IMG/VR virus record: IMGVR_UViG_3300035670_000916
Span: 1-30,971 of that record
Strand: one strand, 5' to 3'
DNA length: 30,971 nucleotides
From: a virus
Under the pieces are notes generated by a model, which saw nothing but the letters and a program-made list of their open reading frames with translations, ran no database searches and was not told the origin of the DNA. Every line of letters begins with the position of its first letter. Positions within the stretch are counted from its first letter, which is position 1. Below are positions 1 through 9,497 of this stretch, piece after piece. Position numbers and translations under genes: made by a program.

Positions 1-2
1 TC

Positions 3-92
3 AAGGGCGCAGCAGGCAGCAAGGCTGACCACACCGACAAGATCAAGTTCGGTGTACACACCAAGGGTACTAAGGGTAAGGGCAACAAGTAG
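3..92 (+). CDS. 3' end of an unidentified gene (partial)
   Basis: An open frame enters from the left edge and ends at TAG 90-92, giving 29 residues that end in ...KGTKGKGNK. The visible part is rich in Lys and Gly and has no recognisable motif. A basic, glycine-rich C-terminus is common in phage virion proteins, and a portal or head protein would be a natural neighbour here, but the sequence does not show which. The stop is followed after 18 bases by the next start. The true start lies outside the window. Confidence 0.55.
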   Translation, partial: KGAAGSKADHTDKIKFGVHTKGTKGKGNK

Positions 93-110
93 GTTCAAGG
101 GAAAGGTAAG

Positions 111-380
111 ATGGTGAGAGTTCCAAATAGGGATATGAGTGTTCATCTTGCCTACCTTGACTTGCATCTTGCAATAGTTGCGCAGGGTGTCGCGTATTCA
201 CCGGATGTCGCTGACGACATGATCGGTCGAATGAGCAAATTACTGGACGAGTCGCTTATGCGTCTCGCGGAGTATGGTTTGCTTGACACTGAAGAAGAGG
301 AAGACGAGTTCGGTCCGGTCCCTGACCGGGAACTGGTTGACCCTCGTGTAGTGTTTGTGGAGGATGATGAGAATGGCTGA
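111..380 (+). CDS. Small acidic hypothetical protein
   Basis: An 89-residue protein starting at ATG 111, preceded by a purine-rich GGGAAAGG ribosome-binding site (99-106). The N-terminal half is predicted helical. The C-terminal half is strongly acidic (an EEEEDE run, ending VEDDENG). I recognise no domain. The acidic tail could fit a small head-assembly or DNA-mimicking role, but that is only a guess. Its stop overlaps the start of the next gene, so the two are probably translationally coupled. Confidence 0.65.
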   Translation: MVRVPNRDMSVHLAYLDLHLAIVAQGVAYSPDVADDMIGRMSKLLDESLMRLAEYGLLDTEEEEDEFGPVPDRELVDPRVVFVEDDENG

Positions 381-852
381 ACGCCAGTGGGGTGGTCGTA
401 GGACTCCCCGTAATCCTGCACCAGTGTCAGCGCCAGGTCAGTTGTCGCGTCGAACTGATGGTGGTCCGCAGCAGGTTCAAACGGAAATGTCCGGCATGGC
501 GTATGGGGAGAATATGGAGTTTGATGCTATTCAGTCGTCTGCTCCTATGAGTGCGTCTCCTTCAGCGGCTTCACCTCGCGCACGTCAGCGTTCTGCTGGT
601 GCTGCTGGTCGCCAAGCGGGTGGCATGGGTGCTACTCCGTTGTTTGCGCCTACTCAACGTCCTGATGAGCCCGTTACTGCTGGGGCACCGTTTGGTCCTG
701 GCGACGGTCCTATGCAATCTAACATGTCTAGCATGATGAGTGAAGATATTGAAATGATTAAACAGTATCTTCCAGACCTTGAAGCCGCCGCTAATTTTCG
801 TGGGGCACCAAAAACCTTTGTTGCATTGGTTAACTATCTTCGGAGTTTGTAA
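373..852 (+). CDS. Low-complexity hypothetical protein upstream of the giant virion protein
   Basis: 159 residues from ATG 373. This start is preferred over the TTG at 355 because GGAGG (359-363) sits 9 bases upstream and the ATG overlaps the previous stop, as at most junctions here. About 110 residues are disordered, rich in Pro, Ser, Ala, Gly, Arg and Met. The last 40 residues look folded and helical, ending in FVALVNYLRSL. No known family is recognised. A disordered chain with a short helical tail would suit a capsid-internal or chaperone-like partner of the following genes, which is inference. Confidence 0.6.
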   Translation: MAERQWGGRRTPRNPAPVSAPGQLSRRTDGGPQQVQTEMSGMAYGENMEFDAIQSSAPMSASPSAASPRARQRSAGAAGRQAGGMGATPLFAPTQRPDEPVTAGAPFGPGDGPMQSNMSSMMSEDIEMIKQYLPDLEAAANFRGAPKTFVALVNYLRSL

Positions 853-1037
853 TGATGCGGGTTAAAACCGAATGGAAACCTGGCTCATTCTTGGATAAGT
901 TTAATCGTGCAGCCACGGTTTTAGGTTATTCAAATCTTCCATTGGCTTGGGGCGTAGCCAATGTAAATTGGCAGTCACAAAATGATATGGAGAATTTTCT
1001 TCAATCTATTACAACTACCACGCCAGGAACCGAGTAA
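852..1037 (+). CDS. Small hypothetical protein
   Basis: 61 residues, starting at ATG 852, which overlaps the TAA of the previous gene (TAATG); ATG 855 is an equally possible start. The sequence is Trp- and Asn-containing, without membrane segment or Cys pairs. Its TAA overlaps the ATG of the giant gene in the same one-base fashion, so it sits inside a coupled set of virion genes. Function is not recognisable from sequence. Confidence 0.55.
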   Translation: MMRVKTEWKPGSFLDKFNRAATVLGYSNLPLAWGVANVNWQSQNDMENFLQSITTTTPGTE

Positions 1038-4000
1038 TGGAGGATAAGCGTCCATTACTGAATAGGTTTCTTAACAGTTTAAAGGCTGTTGCTCCTATTG
1101 CTGCTCAAAGCGTATTTCCAGGATTTCGCGCTGTCAGCGCAGCAACAGGTCTTGCAGAACAGTTTCCCAGCGCTACCAGAACTGTCCAGTCTGGTCTTGG
1201 TCAGGCGATGGGTGCCGTGGGTGGCGCTGTTACCGCTTGGGACGAAGCAGGAGCGCAAGGTTTTCTTGCTCCTGGTGCGGGCTTAGCATTAGCCCCTGGC
1301 GCCGTTCAACAGCAGGCTGCCCGCACTGGTGTTTCTCCAAGAGTTGTGGGAGAAGTAAGCCAAACTGCTACCGCTCGCCTTGAACAAACTAAGGCAAAAG
1401 CCGCTGAAAAAGTTGGCACTGTTGAAGTTGAACCCATGGGTCCAGTCGGTCCTTTGGTTAATGCTGCTTACCGCGCTGAGCAGGGTTTTTCGTATGCTAT
1501 TTCTCGCCCTGCTTCTACTTTTACTTTGCTTACCGATCCTACTTCACCCCTTTATCAAGGTGGTAGACTTGATGTTGGCACCGTAAGTAAGCCTAGTATT
1601 GAAGGTTTTCAGTGGCGGGATGTTATAGATGCTTGGAATCGTAGCGCAGATGTTTCTTACGGTCGGGCTACTGTAGCGTCTCCACTTATTGCTAATACTA
1701 TTGGTCTTGTTGGCGGCGCCGGTAAGTATAATCCTTGGTCGAATCAAAGCATGGATGAGGCTGATAAGAATGCTTTCTACAATGTTCTTAGTGGAAGTTT
1801 CGATTTTGCTTTACAGACTGTTCTTCCAACAAAAGGTATTCGTCCTGCTCGTATAGCATTGATGAAGAAAAAGGGTCTTACTACTACTGTTGCTTCTGCT
1901 GATGATCTTGTTCGGTTGCGTTCTGATTATGAAATGCATCAGGTTAATAGCGCGGCACGCGAAACTTTGGACAGGGTTAAGCAGTTAACCGAAGAAACCG
2001 CTTCAGGAACTTTTAACGGTAAACCTCTTCTTTCGCAACAAGACCAAGTTGCTTTAAATTTACGCCTTCAAGCCGAAGGTTTGACACCCGAAAAAATTGA
2101 GGCAGCACGAGAAGCCGCTTTACGAGGAACCGAAACCCCTATTGGTCGATCCGTTGTAGAATTGGCTGCTGAAACACGACAGGCTAAAGTAAGATCGCAT
2201 CCTCTTATCGCTAATTCCGAGGGTGCCGATAAAGATAAACTTGCCAGCATTATAGCACGCACAGACGATCAAGATACTGTTTATGAAATTCTTGCGGCAA
2301 ATCTTGGAGACATGACCGCTCTACGACGCTTGCAAGAAGCAGCACCGGATCATGTTTGGGCGCTTGCAGACATGGATGTTGCTATCCGTAACGCTTGGAT
2401 GGACGGTGCGCCGTTTATGCCAACAGGTGAGGCTGCTCGTGTTGTTAAGCAAACATTTGATACTGCGCTAGATCGTGATGCTTACTTTCGCAGTGTTAAA
2501 GAAATGTTTGTTAGTGGTCAAGGATTTCCTACTGCTGGTTCAGTGTGGATGCCAACCCGAAGTCTTCTTGTTGAGGAGATTCGCAAGAAGGGTCGCGCCA
2601 CCGAGTATGCCATTAAAACAGCGGATTGGGATGATGCACCCAAGTGGGTTTCGCAAGTAGCAAAAACTGGTTACGGTCAACCTGTAACTGTTTTTCTTCA
2701 GTGGACTTCTTCACGCCAACCGCTTGGTACGGTTAGTCGTTCAGGTGCCCGACCTAACGACATGTACATCGAGTTTGAAGCAATGGTAAACTCTTTACCA
2801 TTCATGCGGGGTAGTCGGTCTGTAACTGTTGGTCAGGACCTTGTTGACGGTAAAATAACACCGATAACCGTTCCCGCTAATGACTACCGCGCCGCGCTTC
2901 GCCAACGCCTTGTTGATGGAAATAATCGTAATCAGATTCAAGATACTTGGCGAGCAATCGAAGATGAACTTGTTGATGCAGCAGCCGACACTCTTGGCAT
3001 CGAAAGGTCTATTGCTAGAGAGTTTGTTCGCGGCTATCGAATGCAAGCAGACGGTCAACTAGATTATCTTGCTAGAGAAGGTTTTCTTTTTGATGAGGCT
3101 GGTCAGCAAATTCGCGTTTCCCCACTTACTCAACGACAGTTTCTTGATTCATTTACAACATTGCCAATGAATGATATTTATTTGGCCATGCAAAGTGAAC
3201 TTTCAAATCTTCAAAAAGGTTTAATTCGTGGTGGCCAGATTGGTACTGCTGCGTTTGATGCTGGTTTAAAGTTTTGGCGCGTTAACCTTTTGTTCCGTGG
3301 TGGCTATGTAACCAAGTTTGGTGTAACAGAACCATTAATTATGTCTTTGCTTTCTCACGGTACTATTCTTACCGATGAAGGCTTGATGGCTACTATTGGT
3401 AACTTTAGCCGTAATAGAGTTAAGAACATTAAAAGAGTTGCTTATAATCTTGATCTTGACAGAAGCATTAAAAAGCATGTTTTGCGGCAGCCGGTTCAAA
3501 CTCGTAAGCAAGTTGAGGCTGAGTTAAAGAAACTTGTTCAAGAGCGGCATGATACTGAACGTATTATTGATTCTCTTGTTGCCGAACTTGATGACATGCG
3601 TCTTGGTCGCGTTTCTCCCGCAAGAGTAGCCCGCTATGAGGATGAAGTTAAAGGCCGTTTGGTTGAGGCCCAGATAAGACTTGATGGGATTCAAGATATT
3701 CTTGATGGCAGGCTGCCTGAGTGGAGGCAGGTTATTGAACCGGCTAATCTTACTAATGTTCGGGCTTCTTTGCGCAAGTATCGCGCTATTCTTGGTGATG
3801 ATCCAAACTATGTTAATGAGTTAAAGACTGAGATTGCAGATATTCAGGCTAGGGCTACCGCTCGTGGCGGTCGAATGACTGTTAACGACCGTTCTAAGTA
3901 TGAGTATCTTGTTGCTGAACTTGAAGATATTCAAAGCATTGATCCGAAGACGATTACACCTGATCTCCGTGAAAGAATTGCCGCCCTTCAGTCTAGTTAC

Positions 4001-6616
4001 GATGACGCTATTCAGTATTATAGAAAACCTTTGAATGATCCTACGCTTAAAATTCAAGAACTTGAAAAGAATCTTCAGCGTATTGATTCACAAATTCAAG
4101 CGCGTCAGATTGAAATTGGTGCTGGTCGCAAGGAAATAGGCGAGGTTACTGGCGAGCGTGGATTTGAAGGCTCGGGCCAAGGTTACATGACTTTGAATGT
4201 TGGTGGGGAACAGTTCCGTGTTCCTGCTGCTTTCTCTGATCGTGGTTATGATTTTGGTTCTGCTTATCGCGCTGAGGCTTCTGCTGCTCAAACAAGCCGT
4301 TTGACTTTGGACCCGTCTTATCGTATGGGTGAAACTAGTTCGCAGTGGAAGCGTTCGGGTATGGCGGACGTTATTGAGCCTACGAATCCTATTTATTGGG
4401 ATGAGTTGGCTTATGCTGCTAATCGCCATTTACGTGGCGATAAGTTGATTCAACGCTATTTTGAAGGTTCAACGAAAGCGGAACTTGCTGTTTGGTTGAG
4501 AACGCCTGAGGGTCAGGCTTACCAAAAAAGCATGGGTAAGAATTATCTTGTTCCTAATGAGCGTTACAGTGATCCGGTAAGTCCTTTACCGAATATTGAT
4601 GGTTCACCCAGTAATCTTTCGCCAAAGAACCCGCGAGTTATTCTTGAATCAACAACTGAACTTGATGAAGTAATTCGACTTGTAGATCAATACTTTCCTG
4701 ATCCTAAAGTTCGCCAGATGATTGCTGCACGCGAGGTTACGCCTGGTGATTTGCAAAAGGCAATGGGAAATCGCGATGATCTTTCGCGTATTCTTACGGA
4801 TGATTTGATTTTTACTCCTGAGGGTCAAATGTCTCGGGTTATGTCTAGCATTAATAGGGTTCTAGACAAAATCTGGAGTTGGATTGCTACTAATCCTGAG
4901 GATCGTATTGGTCGCTGGCCTTGGTATCAGCGCGAGTTTCGTGCGGTGATGGAAAGACGAGCAAACATTCTTTCCGGTCAGGGTATTAAGATGACGCCGG
5001 AAGCATGGCAGGCTATTCGCCAAGAGGCTCACCGTGAAACATTGTCTAGTTTAGAAAAAACTTTCTACAACATTCGACGGTACAATAATCCTATTTACAT
5101 GTCGCGTTTCCTTTTTGGTTTTCCCGGCGCAACATTTAATGCTTTTTATCGCTACGGTCGCATGACTGTGCGTGAACCTGAGCGCATGCTTGTTGGTGCT
5201 TTAGGGTTTGAAAGCATGCTGAGTAACTATGGTTTAGATGAAGACGGCAATCCAGTGGATGATATCCGCAAGGTAAAAACTATTTTGATTCCTGGGACGC
5301 GACGCGATCCAATGGATACTGGGTTAACTGTTCCTGTTGAATCGTTTTTGACTGTTGCTTTTGACTGGCCTGCTGCTTCATACGCTTCAGCGATTACATT
5401 GGCTCAGGTAAATCGCATGAACCCGAAGACCGAAGAGATGCTTCAAAGGGCTTTGGGTGAAAGTGGCTTTGACGCTATGTTTCCTTATGGGCTTCCACGA
5501 AATCCTGTTTCTGGAATGTTTGGACCTTACCAGAAAGATTTACAATCCGCTTTTCGTGGTGAATCAGATGGCGACTTTACCCGCTTAGCCATTGAGTTTC
5601 ACGCAGATGATATGGCTCGGTGGGAAAAAGAGGGATCAGAAGGCGACATGCCACTGTTTGCTGATGCCGTAGCGGACACTCGCTCATTTTTGTTTAGTCG
5701 TGCTGGATGGAGATTTGGCGAAACATTCTCTGTTCGCCGCAACCCCCCAGGTCAAATGATGAGGGATGCCTGGTTTAGAATCAGGGATCAGTATGGTGAT
5801 ACCCGCGAAGCCAGGGCAAAGTACATGGAAGAGTACGGTGACTGGGCTAGGTGGTACACCTATTCAACTACCGATATGCGTGCGTTCATTCCTCGTTCCT
5901 ATGATGCCTATGAGCGGGTTTGGCGTGATGATCCTAACTTAACTCGTGAAATCGTGTCGCTTCTTGGCGATGACGTTAGCATGGTTTCTTTAATGACTCT
6001 TGGCGCTAGTGACGAGTTTGCGCGTTCGGTAAGTAATTTCTTGCAAGATTCACCTCTTCCTGGCGACAATGTTCCTGTTGTTCGGCGAATGACTATTGAG
6101 AAGTTTAACAACATGGTTCTTGTTGATGATGGATGGACTGAGTTTACTACAAGTAAGTCTGCGTATCAGGCTGAGCGTTTGCGACTGCGTACTTTGCGTG
6201 ATGAGGCCGAGACCGATACTGAAACAAATAAGTATCGTGGTCAGATTAAACAACTGGATAATGCTTGGGATGATTATGTTGTTGATCTTGAATCACGTAA
6301 TCTTCCTTGGGCCGCTGATCGGTCTAGTGGCTTTGAGATTAAACCAAAAAGAGCAACTATTGTTTTGAATAAAATTCTTAATGGAAAGAATTTTATGGCT
6401 AAACATGGTAAAGAACCCATTTGGTTGAAGGTTAAAGATTTCTTGAAAGAACGAGATGTTGCTCTTCAAGGTTTAAAGGACGCAAAAAATTCTGAACATA
6501 AGTCCCAGATTAAGGCTGCTTTTGCTAAGTATGTTGAAGAGAATTACATCGAAAACGATCCAGCATTTTTGAACCTTTGGGATAGATACTATGTTGGGGA
6601 ATGGGTGAGCGAGTAA
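1037..6616 (+). CDS. Giant (1859-residue) virion protein, candidate DNA-ejection/internal core protein
   Basis: One uninterrupted frame of 1859 codons. The N-terminus (residues 1-110) is Ala/Gly-rich and helical. Strong heptad-like charged helices appear around residues 820-890 and 1000-1040. The rest looks alpha-helical with scattered aromatic patches. I see no catalytic motif (no lysozyme or peptidase signature) and no long even-spaced heptad pattern of the kind expected of a tape measure. Phages with short tails carry 900-1700-residue internal proteins that are ejected into the host, and its position before scaffold and capsid genes among other helical proteins fits that role; this is inference. 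AT content is clearly higher than in the genes to the right: single 60-base lines at 1801 and 3481 give 24 and 27 G+C by hand, against 39 at 10321. It could also be a structural protein of another kind. Confidence 0.75.
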   Translation: MEDKRPLLNRFLNSLKAVAPIAAQSVFPGFRAVSAATGLAEQFPSATRTVQSGLGQAMGAVGGAVTAWDEAGAQGFLAPGAGLALAPGAVQQQAARTGVSPRVVGEVSQTATARLEQTKAKAAEKVGTVEVEPMGPVGPLVNAAYRAEQGFSYAISRPASTFTLLTDPTSPLYQGGRLDVGTVSKPSIEGFQWRDVIDAWNRSADVSYGRATVASPLIANTIGLVGGAGKYNPWSNQSMDEADKNAFYNVLSGSFDFALQTVLPTKGIRPARIALMKKKGLTTTVASADDLVRLRSDYEMHQVNSAARETLDRVKQLTEETASGTFNGKPLLSQQDQVALNLRLQAEGLTPEKIEAAREAALRGTETPIGRSVVELAAETRQAKVRSHPLIANSEGADKDKLASIIARTDDQDTVYEILAANLGDMTALRRLQEAAPDHVWALADMDVAIRNAWMDGAPFMPTGEAARVVKQTFDTALDRDAYFRSVKEMFVSGQGFPTAGSVWMPTRSLLVEEIRKKGRATEYAIKTADWDDAPKWVSQVAKTGYGQPVTVFLQWTSSRQPLGTVSRSGARPNDMYIEFEAMVNSLPFMRGSRSVTVGQDLVDGKITPITVPANDYRAALRQRLVDGNNRNQIQDTWRAIEDELVDAAADTLGIERSIAREFVRGYRMQADGQLDYLAREGFLFDEAGQQIRVSPLTQRQFLDSFTTLPMNDIYLAMQSELSNLQKGLIRGGQIGTAAFDAGLKFWRVNLLFRGGYVTKFGVTEPLIMSLLSHGTILTDEGLMATIGNFSRNRVKNIKRVAYNLDLDRSIKKHVLRQPVQTRKQVEAELKKLVQERHDTERIIDSLVAELDDMRLGRVSPARVARYEDEVKGRLVEAQIRLDGIQDILDGRLPEWRQVIEPANLTNVRASLRKYRAILGDDPNYVNELKTEIADIQARATARGGRMTVNDRSKYEYLVAELEDIQSIDPKTITPDLRERIAALQSSYDDAIQYYRKPLNDPTLKIQELEKNLQRIDSQIQARQIEIGAGRKEIGEVTGERGFEGSGQGYMTLNVGGEQFRVPAAFSDRGYDFGSAYRAEASAAQTSRLTLDPSYRMGETSSQWKRSGMADVIEPTNPIYWDELAYAANRHLRGDKLIQRYFEGSTKAELAVWLRTPEGQAYQKSMGKNYLVPNERYSDPVSPLPNIDGSPSNLSPKNPRVILESTTELDEVIRLVDQYFPDPKVRQMIAAREVTPGDLQKAMGNRDDLSRILTDDLIFTPEGQMSRVMSSINRVLDKIWSWIATNPEDRIGRWPWYQREFRAVMERRANILSGQGIKMTPEAWQAIRQEAHRETLSSLEKTFYNIRRYNNPIYMSRFLFGFPGATFNAFYRYGRMTVREPERMLVGALGFESMLSNYGLDEDGNPVDDIRKVKTILIPGTRRDPMDTGLTVPVESFLTVAFDWPAASYASAITLAQVNRMNPKTEEMLQRALGESGFDAMFPYGLPRNPVSGMFGPYQKDLQSAFRGESDGDFTRLAIEFHADDMARWEKEGSEGDMPLFADAVADTRSFLFSRAGWRFGETFSVRRNPPGQMMRDAWFRIRDQYGDTREARAKYMEEYGDWARWYTYSTTDMRAFIPRSYDAYERVWRDDPNLTREIVSLLGDDVSMVSLMTLGASDEFARSVSNFLQDSPLPGDNVPVVRRMTIEKFNNMVLVDDGWTEFTTSKSAYQAERLRLRTLRDEAETDTETNKYRGQIKQLDNAWDDYVVDLESRNLPWAADRSSGFEIKPKRATIVLNKILNGKNFMAKHGKEPIWLKVKDFLKERDVALQGLKDAKNSEHKSQIKAAFAKYVEENYIENDPAFLNLWDRYYVGEWVSE

Positions 6617-7425
6617 TGGTTTTTCCTCCAACATCAAGAAAAAACAATGGCGGGGGTTTTCAAATTCCCGATTACGAAAGTGATGAAGAAACTACTACCA
6701 CAACTCCAGGTGCTAGTGGCGCTGGCACTACAGGTAATTCTTCTCGTGCTGAAACTGTTTTTATCGGTGAGCGTCGCCCTTCTGGTACGGTTGATAGTTG
6801 GCAGCCTTCTGTTCCCGTATACACGAGTAAGACCCAGGCTGAGGGTATGTGGCTTAATCTTCTGCCGGAGCGTCGGCAAGAGATTGACGATTTGGCTAAG
6901 GCTATTGATCCTCGTAGGACTGGTAAAGGTCTTTACATTGAGGCTGTTAATGCCGCAGCAACTGCTCGTCAACGTGGTCAAAATGTAACACCGGCTACTT
7001 ACATCAATCAGTTACTTTTGCAGTATTCGCAGAGTCCTGAATTGTTTGGGGATGACCGTAGCAATCTTAGTCGTCGTGATTCTGGTGCTTACGTTGGTCC
7101 TCGCGCTACTGTCACGATGGCTAGTGAGCGTGACCTTCGTGCCGCTGTGGATGCGATGGCTGCTCAGGTTCTTGGTCGTGCCGCTACTGAGGATGAGTTT
7201 CAGAATGCTTTGAAGCAGGTTCGCGCCGCTGAAACTGGAGAACCAACCATCACTACCACTGGTCCTGGTCGCACTGTCACCCAGTCTGGTCTTACCGCTG
7301 AGGGTCGAAGCAGCATCATTCAAGAGGCGTTGATGAAGGGTCCTGAGGCTGAGGATTTCGGTAAGGCTACGAAGATGATGGACTTGTTCTATTCCGCGTT
7401 GGAGGCGAGGCCAAGTGGCGCGTGA
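6616..7425 (+). CDS. Putative internal virion protein
   Basis: 269 residues from ATG 6616, which overlaps the TAA of the giant gene and has GGTGAG about 7 bases upstream. An in-frame ATG at 6601 would add five residues but lacks a spaced ribosome-binding site. The first 80 residues are disordered (Gly, Thr and Ser runs); the rest is helical, with a segment near residues 170-205 typical of packed helices. No enzyme motif is seen. It lies between two other helical proteins before the scaffold, so a minor head or ejection component is the most likely role. The family is not one I can name. Confidence 0.6.
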   Translation: MVFPPTSRKNNGGGFQIPDYESDEETTTTTPGASGAGTTGNSSRAETVFIGERRPSGTVDSWQPSVPVYTSKTQAEGMWLNLLPERRQEIDDLAKAIDPRRTGKGLYIEAVNAAATARQRGQNVTPATYINQLLLQYSQSPELFGDDRSNLSRRDSGAYVGPRATVTMASERDLRAAVDAMAAQVLGRAATEDEFQNALKQVRAAETGEPTITTTGPGRTVTQSGLTAEGRSSIIQEALMKGPEAEDFGKATKMMDLFYSALEARPSGA

Positions 7426-8404
7426 TGAGTTGACGCCTAACGAGAAGTTGATGGACACCAATAAAGATGGTGAGGTGTCCAGGAAAGAGCGTCGCCAGTT
7501 TGAAAGGCAAGCACCTGAGGCGGTCGCTTCTAAGTGGGGTTTGAGTTACGCCCTTGTGACTCAACTGAGCCAGTCCGCTGACGCTGATGCTCAGGCGATG
7601 GCCCGTTGGTTTGAGGGCAAGACCAGGGAGTATATCAGTAACCCTACTGGTTTCAGTGATCGTGCTTTCATTGAGGAGTTTGATGCTCAACCGTGGGCGC
7701 AGAAGTATAAGCGTGCCGCGATTGAGGATATGGATTTTGAGGCTCAGTTCCCTGACTTGTACCGTCAGGCTGTTGACGCCGATATTGAGGTTCTTCGTGA
7801 CGAGGCGGTGCAGTCTGGTGCCCAGTTCACGGATGATGAACTTCGTGAGTTAGCGAAGCAGAAGCGCCGTTTCGGTTTGAACGAGTCGCAGATGCGGAAC
7901 ACTCTAGCGGAGGCTGCGTTCGCTAAGGATGGTCGCGTTCGTGGTACTGCCGGTCAGTTGCAGACTGGTTTGAAGGAGTGGGCTAGGCGTAACGGTATTG
8001 GTTTATCTGATGCGATGGTGAATGATTATGCCCGTCGCATTCAGGCTGGTGATACTACTGAGTCTGATGTGTTGCAGGATTTGCGTCAAACGTATCTTGC
8101 TGGCGCGTATCCGGCGTGGGCTGACCGTATTGCTGCTGGTCAGGATATTGCTGATATTGCTGCACCGTACCGTCAGCGTGTTGCTCAGTTGTTGGAGATC
8201 AATGAGGATCAGATTGATTTGAGTGACCAGTTGTTGCAGCGTGGGTTGCAGGGTGTTGGTCCGGATGGTAAGCCTCGCGTGACTCCGTTGTATGAGTTTG
8301 AGCAGGAGATTCGTAAGGACCCGCGTTGGGAGTTTACGGATAATGCTTACGATGTTTACTCTCGTGTTGGGGAGAATCTGTTGCGAACCTTTGGATTCCG
8401 ATGA
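7415..8404 (+). CDS. Putative internal virion protein with an EF-hand-like loop
   Basis: 329 residues from GTG 7415, overlapping the previous gene by 11 bases. Residues about 13-24 read DTNKDGEVSRKE, which satisfies the 12-position EF-hand loop (acidic or Asn at 1, 3, 5; Gly at 6; hydrophobic at 8; Glu at 12). This suggests one calcium-binding loop at the N-terminus. The rest is helical and charged, without catalytic motifs. Position and composition suggest a second or third component of the injection apparatus. A single EF-hand loop can also occur by chance, so calcium binding is only suggested. Codon use is intermediate between the AT-rich genes on the left and the GC-rich genes on the right. 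Confidence 0.6.
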   Translation: MARDELTPNEKLMDTNKDGEVSRKERRQFERQAPEAVASKWGLSYALVTQLSQSADADAQAMARWFEGKTREYISNPTGFSDRAFIEEFDAQPWAQKYKRAAIEDMDFEAQFPDLYRQAVDADIEVLRDEAVQSGAQFTDDELRELAKQKRRFGLNESQMRNTLAEAAFAKDGRVRGTAGQLQTGLKEWARRNGIGLSDAMVNDYARRIQAGDTTESDVLQDLRQTYLAGAYPAWADRIAAGQDIADIAAPYRQRVAQLLEINEDQIDLSDQLLQRGLQGVGPDGKPRVTPLYEFEQEIRKDPRWEFTDNAYDVYSRVGENLLRTFGFR

Positions 8405-9489
8405 GCGTTAACTATGATCTGAGCGGACCTGAGTTCGCTGGTGCTCGTGAGGCGGTCCAGGCGGCGGAGCGTGCTCTTGGTGGTCGTACTCTTGGTCAGA
8501 TTAGTGAGGGTTTCGCTGGTGCAGCGCAGCGGGGGGCTGACGCTATGGCTGCACGGCAACCCGAAACGCAGTCCGCTGAGGATTTGTACTGGCAGCAGCG
8601 AGGTGCCGCTGAAGAGGCAGAACGTGTAGCGGTTAGGGAAGCCAACCGTCAGGGTGCTCGTGCTTTCCTCCGTGGCCTACTAGAACAGTACGGTCTTGGT
8701 TCCCTTGCCGGTGAGGTTGAGCGTCTTGTGGGTGACACCACGAACGAGTTGGTGATTGCGCAGCGGTTGCGTGAGACGCAACAGTACAGGGACCGCTTCA
8801 AGGGTCTGCTTGGTTTGCAGCAACGCGGAATCCCCGACATCCGTAACGAAGCAGAATACCTGAACCTGGAGTCACAGTACCGTCAGGTATTCCGTGAGGC
8901 TGGGTTGCGTGACTACCTGGGAACATCCGGCACACAAGCAGAGTATGATTCGATTGCCCGTCTCGTCAGTGACTTCTCCCTATCGGTGAATGAGGTACGT
9001 GACCGTGTAACGGATGCGCAGCGTGTCGTCGCAGAAACACCACAAGAAGTCCGGGACTCCCTGCAACGGTTCTACAACATTGATCCCGCCACACTCACGC
9101 AGTATGTCCTTGACCCGCAACGCACCACGAGCGAGATTCAACGCAGGGCTAACGCCGCTATTGTGGGTGGTTACGCTGCCCGTGCTGGCCTTGATCTTGG
9201 TGCTGGTGTGTCGGAACGTATCGGTGAGTTCCTTGGCGGTGAACGGGACATCCGTGGCACCCAGATCGAACCGCAGTTGACGGAGATCGCTGACATTCAA
9301 CGGTCCACGCAACGGTTGGCTGAGATTGAGCAGGGTGAGTTGAGTGCGGAAACGTCCGCCCTTGCCGCCCTTGACTTGGATCGTGAGGCTCGTGAACGTG
9401 TCCGCACGTTGCAGTCTCGTGAACGGGCCAGGTTCTCCGGTCGTGCGGGTATCACGACGGGCAGCCTCTCAGCGGGTCCTAGCATATAA
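8401..9489 (+). CDS. Putative helical internal virion protein
   Basis: 362 residues from ATG 8401 (ATGA overlap with the previous stop). It is almost entirely alpha-helical and rich in Arg, Glu, Gln and Ala, with a central region about residues 140-300 that alternates amphipathic helices. The C-terminus is short and Ser/Gly-rich. There is no membrane segment or enzyme motif. It is the last gene before the non-coding spacer and terminator-like hairpin, so it closes the left virion operon. By position it could be an ejection protein or a head-completion protein. I cannot assign a named family. Confidence 0.6.
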   Translation: MSVNYDLSGPEFAGAREAVQAAERALGGRTLGQISEGFAGAAQRGADAMAARQPETQSAEDLYWQQRGAAEEAERVAVREANRQGARAFLRGLLEQYGLGSLAGEVERLVGDTTNELVIAQRLRETQQYRDRFKGLLGLQQRGIPDIRNEAEYLNLESQYRQVFREAGLRDYLGTSGTQAEYDSIARLVSDFSLSVNEVRDRVTDAQRVVAETPQEVRDSLQRFYNIDPATLTQYVLDPQRTTSEIQRRANAAIVGGYAARAGLDLGAGVSERIGEFLGGERDIRGTQIEPQLTEIADIQRSTQRLAEIEQGELSAETSALAALDLDREARERVRTLQSRERARFSGRAGITTGSLSAGPSI

Positions 9490-9497
9490 CTGAATAC

